From contig CAZWIZ010000001.1 of NCBI GenBank assembly GCA_964634385.1, positions 100,721-164,720 on the forward strand: a stretch of 64,000 nt of DNA, in the 5' to 3' direction. A program made the translations under genes and the position numbers. Below are positions 25,425 through 34,762 of this stretch, piece by piece. This stretch comes from JAFGXW01 sp964634385 (GTDB lineage: Bacteria > Bacillota_I > Bacilli_A > Izemoplasmatales > Izemoplasmataceae). The notes under the pieces were generated by a model, which worked only from the letters and a program-made list of their open reading frames with translations, was not told the origin of the DNA and ran no database searches. Every line of letters starts with the position of its first letter. Position 1 is the first letter of the stretch.

Positions 25425-26659
25425 TATAACACCTCGTATTATATTGTAACATAAATAGAAAGAGTTTTTGCTTTGTTTGTATTTCTTTATTATATTTATG
25501 ATTAACAATGTAAAGGTTCTGTGAAAATTTAAAGTTTATATTAGCTAGTATACTGCATCCTACTTAACAATTCACAAACATGGCATATACAATGTCAATT
25601 GTACAAGATAAGTTAAGTTTACAAAATATTATTGCACCATATTTAAAAACAGTTTTCAAATTTAAAAATGACAAATATAACCCAAATAATCAAGTTTGTA
25701 AGTTTAAATATAAATATTGATTCTAGAGTAATAAAAACAAGGAAATTGTATTGAATAAAATCACAATTTTGGAAAGATAATGCAGTTTATATGTTTACGT
25801 AGAAGGAGAGAGCAGTAAATACAAATATAAAAGTAATACGAAAGAAGTTAGGAAACTACAGTAAATATCTTTATTCTTCTTTTCTTATTTAAAGGAACAA
25901 TTTTTAGAACTTTTCACATCTCGATAACAATTAATAATACTGAAACAGAAATTTCAAAGTTTTTTGATATTGTAACGACTTCTAATATTTCAAATAAAAT
26001 AGTTGAATTTTATCAACAAACTTAAACAATATCACTATTTACCCCCCTATAACCAATTCCAAAATATTTTTCAGTAAATTTTACTTAAAGTTAATGTAGA
26101 ATCTAATTCTATACTATATTTGTTCCGAATATTCTATTAATCAAATGTCAAGAAGGCAACAAAATACTTGCTCCCCTCTATTTTCGCGAACAAAGTGGAA
26201 AAACTATGTTCATTCTCCACAAAGACTTAATGGGAGTACAATTATACACAGTAGAATGATTACTATTGATTCTATATATGCTGATTTGATTTTCAATCTA
26301 GATATAAGTATTAAAATTTCTATTTTTGGTATATTAGAAAATAGTAACATCATACTGGATACTTCACTTAATCCTATTATTTCAAACTTGATATTTATAA
26401 CAAATAAAACTATTAATTTTGACTCTTATACATTAATAAGTATCTTTCTAACAAGTTATATTGACGATATAGTTTTTACCATCAGTTTAATAAATATATC
26501 CATATATTTCCAATAATGTTATTTTTGTTAATGATTTATTCAAAACAATTTTCAAAACCACTTATATTTATTAATGTGTCTACTTAAGAAATATCACATT
26601 TAAATTTTGACAATCCTTTAATCAAAATAAATACTAAAAATATTTTTTTTAATTAGCAA
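25425..26659. other. Gene-poor 1.2-kb stretch with coding debris
   Basis: No credible intact gene. Short coding-like pieces occur, for example a 46-codon plus-strand frame at 25580-25720 (MAYTMSIVQDKLSLQNII..) without a ribosome site, and a fragment around 25918-26023 reading TETEISKFFDIVTTSNISNK. A 123-codon plus frame at 26145-26516 has no ribosome site and implausible composition. Together with the adjacent insertion-sequence remnant this looks like decayed accessory DNA. Confidence 0.5.
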
Positions 26660-26815
26660 CTAATATTGATATATCCATGTATCTACTGTTCCCTTAGGTA
26701 TACCATACTCTCTACTTAAATATCCTGTTGATTTTTTACCTTCTATCTTCTCGTTTATTACTTTTGCTCTAAACTCTTCTTTGCAGTCTTTAAACTTTTT
26801 TCCTTTTCTTGTTAT
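26660..26815 (-). pseudogene. Transposase OrfA remnant (IS3-like helix-turn-helix)
   Basis: A 51-codon minus-strand frame reads ITRKGKKFKDCKEEFRAKVI and then GYLSREYGIPKGTVDTWI before a TAG, matching the N-terminal helix-turn-helix of IS3-type OrfA transposases. A strong GGAGG sits at 26825-26829, but the codon at the expected start (26813-26815) is ATA, not ATG. The rest of OrfA and all of OrfB are missing. It is therefore a truncated, probably silent insertion-sequence fragment. Confidence 0.7.
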
Positions 26816-26892
26816 ATAAAAATACCTCCACACTATCATTATAGTACAAAGGTATTTGCATTTTTATTTCATATTCACTAAAAGGGTTCACT

Positions 26893-27075
26893 CTAAAGTT
26901 TTATTACTTTTTTTATTCTTTTATTTAACGTAGGACGATCTATCATTACTACTCTATTACATCCCAAACATTTTAGTTTAACATCCGCTCCAACTCTGAT
27001 TACTTCCCACTTATTTTCTCCACAAGGATGAGCTTTTTTTAATACTAATAAATCACCAATATTAATTTTATGCAT
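26893..27075 (-). CDS. DUF951 family protein
   Basis: 60 aa from the ATG at 27075, giving the family start MHKINIGDLLVLKKAHPCG; the ATG at 27108 would add 11 residues inside mscS. The CLGC pair and HPCG cysteine suggest a metal site, and the KKAHPCGENKWEV..GADVKLKC pattern is characteristic of DUF951. Function unknown; the family commonly sits with parB and mechanosensitive-channel genes in Firmicutes. The start overlaps the mscS stop by 8 nt (ATGCATAA). Confidence 0.85.
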   Translation of the reverse strand: MHKINIGDLLVLKKAHPCGENKWEVIRVGADVKLKCLGCNRVVMIDRPTLNKRIKKVIKL

Positions 27076-27904
27076 TATGAAGAACCAACTGTGGAAATGG
27101 AATTTCAATATTGTTATTATTAAAATAAATAATTAAATCTTTTCTAACGTCTCTTTCAACCTGATAATGTTGAAGTGTTTTTGTTTTAGCTATAAGTCTC
27201 ATATTTATACTTGAATCAGCCAATTCGGTTACTCCTAAAAAAATAGGAGCTTCAACAATATTATCATATTTCGAATAGATTTCTTGAATAAATGAAGACA
27301 TTAATTCTTGCAATTTTAAAAGATCTGTATTATACGATACTCCAAATTCTATAATAGCAATACTAGTAGATTTTGAAAAATTAGTAATACTTTTAATATC
27401 TCCATTATTTAATATTTTTATTTCGCCTTTCCAATTCATTATTCTTGTTGTGCGCAGTCCAAGAGAAAGAACATTTCCTTTGAACCCATCAATTTCTACA
27501 ACATCATCGACATTAAACGACTCTTCAAAAATAATAAAAAATCCACTAATAAAATCTTTTACTATCTCTTGTGCTCCAAACCCTATTGCAAGTCCAATTA
27601 CTCCTGCACTAGCAATAAACGGAGTAACATCTACATTCATTTCTCCTAAAATTATCATTACTATTATAAACCAAATAAAATACTTACTAATACTTGATGA
27701 AAGTTTTCCTATCGTAACTGCTCTCGGACTTTTTGTTCTCAATTTTAGCACCTTAATTAGCAAACGTTTAATTATAAATTGTAAAAGTATTCCTATAAAA
27801 ATCCAAATAATTACAAATAATGAAATAACTATTATATTTGCTATTACATCAGGTATTTTTATATTTATTAAAATATTATATAATTCATCTTTAATTCCAG
27901 ACAT
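27068..27904 (-). CDS. MscS-family mechanosensitive ion channel
   Basis: 278 aa. Three N-terminal membrane spans (about 20-42, 63-85, 90-115); the pore helix segment GVIGLAIGFGAQEIVKDFISG is the MscS TM3 signature, followed by the beta domain (VDDVVEIDGFKGNVLSLGLRTTRI) and a cytoplasmic alpha-beta domain. It opens on membrane tension to release solutes during hypo-osmotic shock. It starts 3 nt after parB ends and overlaps DUF951, so it is part of the par operon. Confidence 0.93.
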   Translation of the reverse strand: MSGIKDELYNILINIKIPDVIANIIVISLFVIIWIFIGILLQFIIKRLLIKVLKLRTKSPRAVTIGKLSSSISKYFIWFIIVMIILGEMNVDVTPFIASAGVIGLAIGFGAQEIVKDFISGFFIIFEESFNVDDVVEIDGFKGNVLSLGLRTTRIMNWKGEIKILNNGDIKSITNFSKSTSIAIIEFGVSYNTDLLKLQELMSSFIQEIYSKYDNIVEAPIFLGVTELADSSINMRLIAKTKTLQHYQVERDVRKDLIIYFNNNNIEIPFPQLVLHNA

Positions 27905-27907
27905 ATT

Positions 27908-28744
27908 TTATTCCTCCTTAGTTAAAAATACAATTAATCTATCTAGTTCCTCTGGACTACTAAATGTAAAAGTAATATTGTTTTTTCTCAATCGATAATT
28001 AATATTAGAATCAACCTTATTAAATAGCTTTTTTTCAGCTTTTTGCAAATCATTATTAGAAATAATAGGGTGTTTATTTCCCTTGACTCTATCTCTGATA
28101 ATCGTTTCAATATCTCTAACTGTCAATTTTTCTTTAATAATTTTATCGCGTAAAGTGATTACTAAATTATGATCTTTTAATTTACTTAAAGCTCTTGCAT
28201 GTCCCATTGAAATCATTCCTAAATTTACATCATTAATAACGGTTATAGGTAAATTCAAAAGTCCAATCATATTAGTAATATAAACTCTACTTTTTCCGAT
28301 TTTTTTCCCTAATTCTTTATGAGTATATTTTAAGTTAAAAATAGCTTTTTGAAAAGCTATTGCTTCTTCCATTGGTGTAAGATCTTCTCTTTGAAGATTT
28401 TCCAATATTGCTAATTCAGAAAGATATATTGAATTATAATCTCTAATAATTGATGGTATTTTATGTAATCCAGCCATTTTAGCTGCTTTGACTCTTCTTT
28501 CTCCCGCTACTAATGTATATCCTTGTCCAGAAGGTTTTAAAATGATTGGTTGAAAAACCCCGTGTTCTTTAATTGAATTAGCCAATTCAATTAACTTTTT
28601 TTCATTAAAATATGTTCTTGGTTGATTTGGATTTGATTTTATTAAATTAATTTCAACCTCTATTACTTCTTCATTCTCATTGTATTTTATCTTATTCTCT
28701 GCTAATAAGTCATTAAATTTTCTCCCTAGTTTAGTTTCACTCAT
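27908..28744 (-). CDS. parB: Chromosome partitioning protein ParB (Spo0J)
   Basis: 278 aa. The ParB N-terminal CTPase/sulfiredoxin-like domain has LVAGERRVKAAK (the GERRxRA motif) near residue 82; ENLQREDLTPMEEA follows; then the helix-turn-helix LGKKIGKSRVYITNMIGLLNLP. It loads on parS sites as a CTP-dependent clamp and works with ParA in origin segregation. Start ATG overlaps the parA stop by 8 nt (ATGAGTGA). Confidence 0.95.
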   Translation of the reverse strand: MSETKLGRKFNDLLAENKIKYNENEEVIEVEINLIKSNPNQPRTYFNEKKLIELANSIKEHGVFQPIILKPSGQGYTLVAGERRVKAAKMAGLHKIPSIIRDYNSIYLSELAILENLQREDLTPMEEAIAFQKAIFNLKYTHKELGKKIGKSRVYITNMIGLLNLPITVINDVNLGMISMGHARALSKLKDHNLVITLRDKIIKEKLTVRDIETIIRDRVKGNKHPIISNNDLQKAEKKLFNKVDSNINYRLRKNNITFTFSSPEELDRLIVFLTKEE

Positions 28745-29510
28745 TTAGTTCTACCATTTCCCTTGCCAAATTTTGATAACTTATAGAACCTTTTGATCGT
28801 GGTGAAAACTCAGTAACTGGTAATCCATAACTTGGAGCAGCAGAACATTTAACATTTCTTGGGATAATTGTTTTAAATACTTTTTCTTTGAAATATGTTT
28901 TTACTTCATTAATAACTTCATATCCAATATTACTTCTCGTATCAAGCATTGTAAGTAATACTCCCTCAATAGTTAAAGTTTTACGGTTATGTTTTTGCTT
29001 GGCCTGAATCATACGAATTGTATTCAATAATTGTGTTAGTCCATCTAGTGCTAAAAATTCACATTGAACAGGAATCAACACACTATCAGATGCAGTTAAT
29101 GCATTAATAGTTAAAATTCCAAGAGAAGGTGGACAATCAATCAAAATAAAATCATAATCATCCCTAATGCTTTCTAAAGCGTTAGATAATATAAAATCCT
29201 TATTATCATGTGAAATTAAATTGGTTTCAATATTACCCAGTTCGTAACGGGCAGGAATAATATCAACATTAACACTTTCTACCTTTTTAATAATATCTTT
29301 AATATTAGCGGTCTCATTAAAAATATCAGCTACTGTATAAACTAAATTTGCGCGATTAATGCCCATATAAGTGGTAGCATTCGCTTGATGATCGATATCA
29401 ACTAACAATACTTTTTTTCCTAAATATGAAAGTGAACTAGCAAGATTAACACTAGTAGTCGTTTTACCTACTCCACCTTTTTGATTACTAATTGATAATA
29501 TTTTCCCCAT
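28737..29510 (-). CDS. parA: Chromosome partitioning ATPase ParA (Soj)
   Basis: 257 aa, normal Soj length. Deviant Walker A KGGVGKTTTSVNLA near residue 11, Walker A' VDIDHQANAT, Walker B FILIDCPPSLG. With ParB it segregates chromosome origins and can modulate DnaA. First gene of parA-parB-mscS-DUF951; upstream lies the inverted DnaA-box repeat at 29601-29633. Confidence 0.96.
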   Translation of the reverse strand: MGKILSISNQKGGVGKTTTSVNLASSLSYLGKKVLLVDIDHQANATTYMGINRANLVYTVADIFNETANIKDIIKKVESVNVDIIPARYELGNIETNLISHDNKDFILSNALESIRDDYDFILIDCPPSLGILTINALTASDSVLIPVQCEFLALDGLTQLLNTIRMIQAKQKHNRKTLTIEGVLLTMLDTRSNIGYEVINEVKTYFKEKVFKTIIPRNVKCSAAPSYGLPVTEFSPRSKGSISYQNLAREMVELNE

Positions 29511-29600
29511 ATTTTACACCTCTATATTAACTTTAATCTTTATAATGAAAAGTATTTATATTTTATCATAATTATTTCTTTATTCACATAGTTTAATAAT

Positions 29601-29633
29601 AAAAGTTATCCACAAATTTTGTGGATAACTTTT
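29601..29633. repeat. Perfect 16-bp inverted repeat made of two consensus DnaA boxes
   Basis: The arms AAAAGTTATCCACAAA and its exact complement flank a single T. Each arm contains the consensus DnaA box TTATCCACA (29606-29614 and, inverted, 29620-29628). On the minus strand a TTTTATTATT tail follows, so it could also terminate the gene ending at 29635. Both readings are possible. Confidence 0.75.
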
Positions 29634-29634
29634 A

Positions 29635-30816
29635 TTATAGATATTTATTAAAAAGTTCCTGATTATCTAAATAAAAATTAACTTGTTCGAAAGATATAAA
29701 CTCTCTAAACTCCTTTGAAACAAATAACTCAGTTATTTCATCGTGTGTTAGTACTCTTTCAATTTTACCCCATTTATCAGTTTGTGTAACTTCTGTTTTT
29801 AAATATTTATATAATATAGCTAATGACAATAATTTGTCAGCTTTATTAGAAAACAATTTATCCAAACTGTACTCATAGCGTTTTTCATTATAATCGCTAT
29901 TTCCTTTAAATAATGTGGAAAAATTAAATAATATTGAAACTAATTCACTTCTTTCATTCATTAGATATTTTTTAAATTCTGTTGCATATTCCCGAGTTAA
30001 TTTTGGAACTTTTTTATCATTTATAATTTCTTCAATATTTTGATCATGTAAGAAAAAATAAAACTCAACAAATTCAGCAATATTCTCTCCTTTTTCCTCA
30101 AAAAACTCATTAATAAAAATAGATAATTCACTAATTGTTTGTTGGAATTTAGTATTTTTATATAATAGTTCTTCCCCCTTTTCCTCAGCAATTTCTTTGA
30201 GATATTCTAAACTGAAATCTTGATATTTCTCTAATACTTTATTCATTCTAACCCACTCGTTATTCATTTTTTCATAAATATTATCAGAAATAATAAATTG
30301 AACCAAGAAAGTGATGTAAAATCCAATAAGAATAATTTGATAGGTTAACGAAGAAATCTCTATACCAGGTGCATTTATCCCTACAATAGAACTACCATTT
30401 TGCATAATATATATAACTCCAACAACTGTTACAGCCCCGCCATACAAAATATATGTAATTATATCTTGATAGAAAATAATAACTGTTAGCGTAACAAAAA
30501 ATAAAATATATCCATAAAAATGATCTGATCCATAAACATAAAATAAAGTTAATCCAATTATGGTAAAAATACTAAAATGCATAGCCCATCTATTCAAATT
30601 AAAAAGCATAAAGACTAATGTAAACATTAACGACAAAGCAAATAGTATAGGAATAAGAATATTAATGTCTAAAATAAAATTATTAAAATTCGATATTGGA
30701 ATACTTAAAAAAACAAAAATAAATAAAAAGATAGTTACTATCGCTACTTTTAATCTTAATACTTCGTTAAAGGTTAAAAACTCACTATTACGGATACGAT
30801 TAATAATAGTTTTCAT
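29635..30816 (-). CDS. Membrane protein, possible inactive HD-GYP-like output (paralogue 1)
   Basis: 393 aa, no firm family. About six or seven membrane spans fill residues 20-200; the remainder is cytoplasmic and helical (coiled stretch near NNEWVRMNKVLEKYQDF). The C-terminus ending FREFISFEQVNFYLDNQELF resembles the last helix region of HD-GYP domains (..FDPxVVxxF), but the HD metal residues and the GYP signature are not visible. The neighbouring gene encodes a protein of the same layout. It follows that gene with 1 nt between stop and start. Confidence 0.45.
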   Translation of the reverse strand: MKTIINRIRNSEFLTFNEVLRLKVAIVTIFLFIFVFLSIPISNFNNFILDINILIPILFALSLMFTLVFMLFNLNRWAMHFSIFTIIGLTLFYVYGSDHFYGYILFFVTLTVIIFYQDIITYILYGGAVTVVGVIYIMQNGSSIVGINAPGIEISSLTYQIILIGFYITFLVQFIISDNIYEKMNNEWVRMNKVLEKYQDFSLEYLKEIAEEKGEELLYKNTKFQQTISELSIFINEFFEEKGENIAEFVEFYFFLHDQNIEEIINDKKVPKLTREYATEFKKYLMNERSELVSILFNFSTLFKGNSDYNEKRYEYSLDKLFSNKADKLLSLAILYKYLKTEVTQTDKWGKIERVLTHDEITELFVSKEFREFISFEQVNFYLDNQELFNKYL

Positions 30817-30817
30817 A

Positions 30818-32011
30818 CTATTTCGCCTCCTTCATATGATCTTTTACAATAGTGTCAAATACTTCATTATTATCTAAATAAATGTTAATAATATCGCGAT
30901 CAATACGATAAAAATATTCTGAATTTAAAAGAATATCTTTAATTTTCTGTTCTTCTAATTTTTGTAAATATGGCTTATCTAGCTTGAGTAATGTATAAAA
31001 GAGAACAAAAGAAACTATTTTAACATATTGATTATCACCAAAATGCTTAAATGATTTGAATTGAGATTCTGAAAATATCTCTTTTCTAGAAACTTCAATA
31101 CCATATGATTTACTTGCTTTAATTCCAATCATAGTCATCTTGTTTTGAATTTCTAATTCCATATATTTCAATTCATTAACTTCTTCTAATGAATATTCTG
31201 TATATTTAGATAAAATCTCTGGTATATCCATTTTTTTTAAATCCTTTAATAACTCGATTTTACGTTCAAAAACGTTTTCAATACCTATTTTTTTAGATAA
31301 ATGCTTTGAAAATAATTTAAATGATTCATAATATTTTTCTACATTTAACGTTTTATTAGTTTTTATCTTTTCAATTTCTAATAATAATTCCATATTTCTA
31401 ATTTCAGATTCTTTTATTTGTGCTAATTGATTATAAAAAAACGTTTTTCTCTTAATTAAAATATATGATGATAGTGAAAGCAAAACTACAAACACAATTA
31501 AAAAAACTAAAATGAAAAATGTTTGAGGTTCATTATTTCCGATAATTTCAAAAATTGTTGGAAATCGTAATATTAAAAGAATCCCTAAAATAAATAATGA
31601 GAAATTACTTAAAATCATTGCCTTGTAATCTTGATAAATTGATGTTATTGCATAAGTTAAAAATAACATTGTAAAAATACTAGGTGTATGAAATCTAAGT
31701 ATTAAACTAGTAGTAATTACATACAATCCCATCGTACTTATGTACATTGCAATTTTCAGATTATGATAATGGTCATTATCATAAGAATAAAAAGCAATAT
31801 TTATACTTATAAGCACGATAAACATTAACATTGTAGAAATTACCGTATTTGTCTCAATATGCATTTGCAATAGAAAATACAGAACTAATCCAGCTAAAAT
31901 AAAAACAAGTAAATTAAAAATTATTGTCTTTCTTTTTAAATGTGTAAGTTCTAAAGATTCTTTATATATTTCTAATTGTGGAAATTGATATTTATCTATA
32001 TCTTGTCTCAT
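30818..32011 (-). CDS. Membrane protein, possible inactive HD-GYP-like output (paralogue 2)
   Basis: 397 aa with about six spans between residues 30 and 195, then a cytoplasmic helical domain. The cytoplasmic part (VEKYYESFKLFSKHLSKKIG, later YFYRIDRDIINIYLDNNEVF) follows the helix order of HD-GYP domains but has no HD pair or GYP motif. Membrane segments and C-termini of this and the next gene correspond, pointing to tandem duplication. It lies 10 nt downstream of rsmG in the same direction. Role unknown; a degenerate signalling receptor is the inference. Confidence 0.45.
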   Translation of the reverse strand: MRQDIDKYQFPQLEIYKESLELTHLKRKTIIFNLLVFILAGLVLYFLLQMHIETNTVISTMLMFIVLISINIAFYSYDNDHYHNLKIAMYISTMGLYVITTSLILRFHTPSIFTMLFLTYAITSIYQDYKAMILSNFSLFILGILLILRFPTIFEIIGNNEPQTFFILVFLIVFVVLLSLSSYILIKRKTFFYNQLAQIKESEIRNMELLLEIEKIKTNKTLNVEKYYESFKLFSKHLSKKIGIENVFERKIELLKDLKKMDIPEILSKYTEYSLEEVNELKYMELEIQNKMTMIGIKASKSYGIEVSRKEIFSESQFKSFKHFGDNQYVKIVSFVLFYTLLKLDKPYLQKLEEQKIKDILLNSEYFYRIDRDIINIYLDNNEVFDTIVKDHMKEAK

Positions 32012-32021
32012 GTAACCACCT

Positions 32022-32708
32022 CTATAAAGGTTTATTCTTTATTTTCCCATAACTTCTTGGATATTGTTTTTTTGTTTTAATCATTTTTTTTATTAAAATT
32101 AGTGCTCTTTTTTGATAATCAACTTCATATTCTATTGTGTTAATTAACTCTCCCCCTAATAACTTTACTACATTTTTACTATTTTCATATTCTTCCTTAT
32201 ACTTAGGACCTTTTAAAGCAACAAATATTCCTCCGACATTTACAAACGGCAAACACAACTCTGTTAATATTCTTAAATTAGAAACAGCTCTAGCTGTTAC
32301 TATATCATAATAATTTGTTAATTTGTGTTCTTCAACTCTTCCATGAATTAATTTTACTTCAATATTTAAAGACTCTGTTAAAGCCTCTAAAAATTTGATT
32401 CTTTTATTTAAAGAATCAATAATTGTAATGTCAAGATCTTCAAAAACTATTTTTAACGGAATACTGGGAAATCCAGCACCACTACCTACATCAAGTAATT
32501 TTTGATGCTTGAGTTCTACGCCTTTTACCAAACACAAGCTATCATAAAAATGTTTCATAAAGACATCATCAAAATTAGTAATAGAAGTTAAATTAATATT
32601 TTTATTCCATTCTACTAATATTTCATAAAACATAACAAACTTCTCATATTTTTCATCTGTAATGGTTATTTTTAAAGTCTCAAGCATCTCAGTGAATTTC
32701 TTTTTCAT
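32022..32708 (-). CDS. rsmG: 16S rRNA (guanine-527 N7)-methyltransferase RsmG
   Basis: 228 aa from the ATG at 32708, with AGGTGG 5 nt upstream (a GTG at 32717 overlaps that site). The SAM-binding motif LLDVGSGAGFPSIPLKI near residue 67 and the WNKNINLTSIT segment are classic RsmG (GidB). It methylates G527 in 16S rRNA. Located after mnmG, as in many bacteria near the origin. Confidence 0.95.
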   Translation of the reverse strand: MKKKFTEMLETLKITITDEKYEKFVMFYEILVEWNKNINLTSITNFDDVFMKHFYDSLCLVKGVELKHQKLLDVGSGAGFPSIPLKIVFEDLDITIIDSLNKRIKFLEALTESLNIEVKLIHGRVEEHKLTNYYDIVTARAVSNLRILTELCLPFVNVGGIFVALKGPKYKEEYENSKNVVKLLGGELINTIEYEVDYQKRALILIKKMIKTKKQYPRSYGKIKNKPL

Positions 32709-32762
32709 TATTACCACCTAGTCTATATTTTACCATAATTTAAAGATATTTTAAAATAATAT

Positions 32763-32796
32763 AAAAATAATAGTCAAATTAATGACTATTATTTTT
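32763..32796 (-). terminator. Terminator at the end of mnmG
   Basis: AAAATAATAGTCA / TGACTATTATTTT hairpin with a T-rich tail on the minus strand; it includes the mnmG stop codon. rsmG therefore probably has its own promoter. Confidence 0.65.
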
Positions 32797-34642
32797 TTGA
32801 TTTTAGATATACTAATAAAATAGATATATCCGATGGATTAACACCACTTATTCTCGATGCTTGTCCAATTGTTATTGGCATAATTTTAGATAATTTTTCT
32901 CTTGCCTCTAAAGCTAAATTGTGAATTTTACTATAATCTGTATTTTTTGGTATTTTATAATTTTCCATTTTTATTAATTTATTAGCCTGTTTTAACGCTT
33001 TATTTATATATCCTTCATATTTTATATCAATTTCTACTTGTTCTAACTCTTCATAATTAAACTTAGAAATATCAATCCAAAAATTTATATTTCCAATTTT
33101 GATTTCTGGTCTTCTTATCAAAGCAAAAGTTGTTGTTTTATCTTTTAAAATTGTAGAATTAATACTTAATAAATATTCGTTATTTTCCTTATTTGGATAT
33201 ATAGTTTTATTTAATAATAAATCTTTTAATTCCTCTATATTAGCTTTTTTTATACAAAAAGCGTCATATCTCTTTTGATCAACTAGACCAATATTATATC
33301 CATATTCTCGCAACCTCATATCTGCATTATCGTGTCTAAGAAGTAATCTATATTCTGCCCTAGATGTCAATAACCGATATGGATCATTTACTCCCTTGGT
33401 AACTAAATCATCAATTAGCACACCGATATACGCTTCATTTCTTTTTAATATAAGGGGGTCTTTCCCTTTAAATTTTAAATCAACATTTATAGCGGCCATA
33501 AGCCCTTGACAAGCTGCTTCTTCATACCCACTAGTTCCATTAACTTGCCCCGCAAAATATAATCCTTCATACTCTTTACTCTCTAAAGTAGGATATAACG
33601 CTCTTGAGTCTATCGCATCATATTCAATCGCATATGCATATTTAACAATAACTGCATTTTCTAACCCCGGAATTGTTTTTAACATTTGTTCTTGAATATC
33701 AGTAGGCATAGATGTCGAAAATCCTTGAACATAAATTTCATCAATTAGTTTACTCTCTGGTTCTAAAAATATTTGATGTCTATCCTTGTCATGAAACCTA
33801 ACTACTTTGTCTTCAATTGAAGGACAATATCTTGGCCCTACTCCAGAAACATTTCCACTATACATCGCAGATTTTTCTAAATTAAAATTAATAATATCGT
33901 GTGTTTCTTTATGAGTATATGTTAAATAACAAGGCCATTGATCTTCAATTTTTAAATAACTAATATTATCAAAACTAAAATATCTAAGAACTTTATCTCC
34001 TTCATGCATTTCGGTTTTAGAAAAATCGACAGAATCCCTTTTTATTCTTGGAGGTGTTCCCGTTTTCAATCTAATTGTTTTAAATCCTAATTCTCTTAAT
34101 TGCGGGCTTAATCCTAATGATGATTTTTGTTGATCTGGACCACTTTTAGTTATTTGATGTCCTATCATAATGAGTGCTTGCATATACGTCCCTGTAGTAA
34201 TAATAACCGCATTACTATTATAAACAGTTCCATCTTCAAGAATTACTCCTTTTGCTTTTTTATCTATAATAACTAATTTATCAACATAAGCTTCTTTAAC
34301 ATATAGATTATCTTGATTTAAAATAGTATTTTGCATTTCTTGTGAATAAAGAAGTTTATCACTTTGAGCTCTAAGTGCCCTTACTGCAGGCCCTTTAGAT
34401 ATGTTTAAAAGACGCATTTGAATTTGAGTTTTATCAGTATTGCGACCCATTTCTCCACCAAGTGCATCAATTTCTCTTACAACAATTCCTTTAGCAGGAC
34501 CACCAATTGATGGATTGCACGGCATTGAAGCAATCATTTTTATATTACCTGTTACCAACAGTGTAGAATTGCCTAGTCGTGCGCTAGCTAACGCTGCTTC
34601 ACTCCCAGCATGTCCTCCACCAATTACTATTACATCATACAT
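32789..34642 (-). CDS. mnmG: tRNA uridine-5-carboxymethylaminomethyl modification enzyme MnmG
   Basis: 617 aa, normal length. FAD dinucleotide motif VIGGGHAGSEAALA at the start, MPCNPSIGGPAKG, RLKTGTPPRI, GLYFAGQVNGTSGYEEAACQG, and a helical C-terminal domain ending in RISGVNPSDISIL. With MnmE (not in the window) it modifies U34 of several tRNAs. It starts the rsmG-par neighbourhood and is divergent from the two-component system. Confidence 0.97.
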   Translation of the reverse strand: MYDVIVIGGGHAGSEAALASARLGNSTLLVTGNIKMIASMPCNPSIGGPAKGIVVREIDALGGEMGRNTDKTQIQMRLLNISKGPAVRALRAQSDKLLYSQEMQNTILNQDNLYVKEAYVDKLVIIDKKAKGVILEDGTVYNSNAVIITTGTYMQALIMIGHQITKSGPDQQKSSLGLSPQLRELGFKTIRLKTGTPPRIKRDSVDFSKTEMHEGDKVLRYFSFDNISYLKIEDQWPCYLTYTHKETHDIINFNLEKSAMYSGNVSGVGPRYCPSIEDKVVRFHDKDRHQIFLEPESKLIDEIYVQGFSTSMPTDIQEQMLKTIPGLENAVIVKYAYAIEYDAIDSRALYPTLESKEYEGLYFAGQVNGTSGYEEAACQGLMAAINVDLKFKGKDPLILKRNEAYIGVLIDDLVTKGVNDPYRLLTSRAEYRLLLRHDNADMRLREYGYNIGLVDQKRYDAFCIKKANIEELKDLLLNKTIYPNKENNEYLLSINSTILKDKTTTFALIRRPEIKIGNINFWIDISKFNYEELEQVEIDIKYEGYINKALKQANKLIKMENYKIPKNTDYSKIHNLALEAREKLSKIMPITIGQASRISGVNPSDISILLVYLKSKK

Positions 34643-34728
34643 ATAATCACCTTTATAAAAATAATTGTATTACTAATTACCTAAATAGTAAAGTATATAA
34701 CGACTCAAATTCTTTAAATATTTACGAT

Positions 34729-34741
34729 TATACTATATAAT
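34729..34741 (+). promoter_or_regulatory. -10 region of the two-component operon
   Basis: TATACTATATAAT just 22 nt before the response-regulator ATG, with GAGGTG as ribosome site. No strong -35 was identified. Confidence 0.5.
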
Positions 34742-34762
34742 GTCATTAAAGAGGTGTAATTA

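Noticed and set aside
25580..25720. 46-codon small frame starting MAYTMSIV
   Set aside because: No Shine-Dalgarno, isolated and surrounded by non-coding debris; it could be a fragment of an older gene.
26145..26516. 123-codon open frame on the plus strand
   Set aside because: No ribosome site, low-complexity isoleucine/asparagine/serine content and no recognisable motif; treated as part of the decayed zone.
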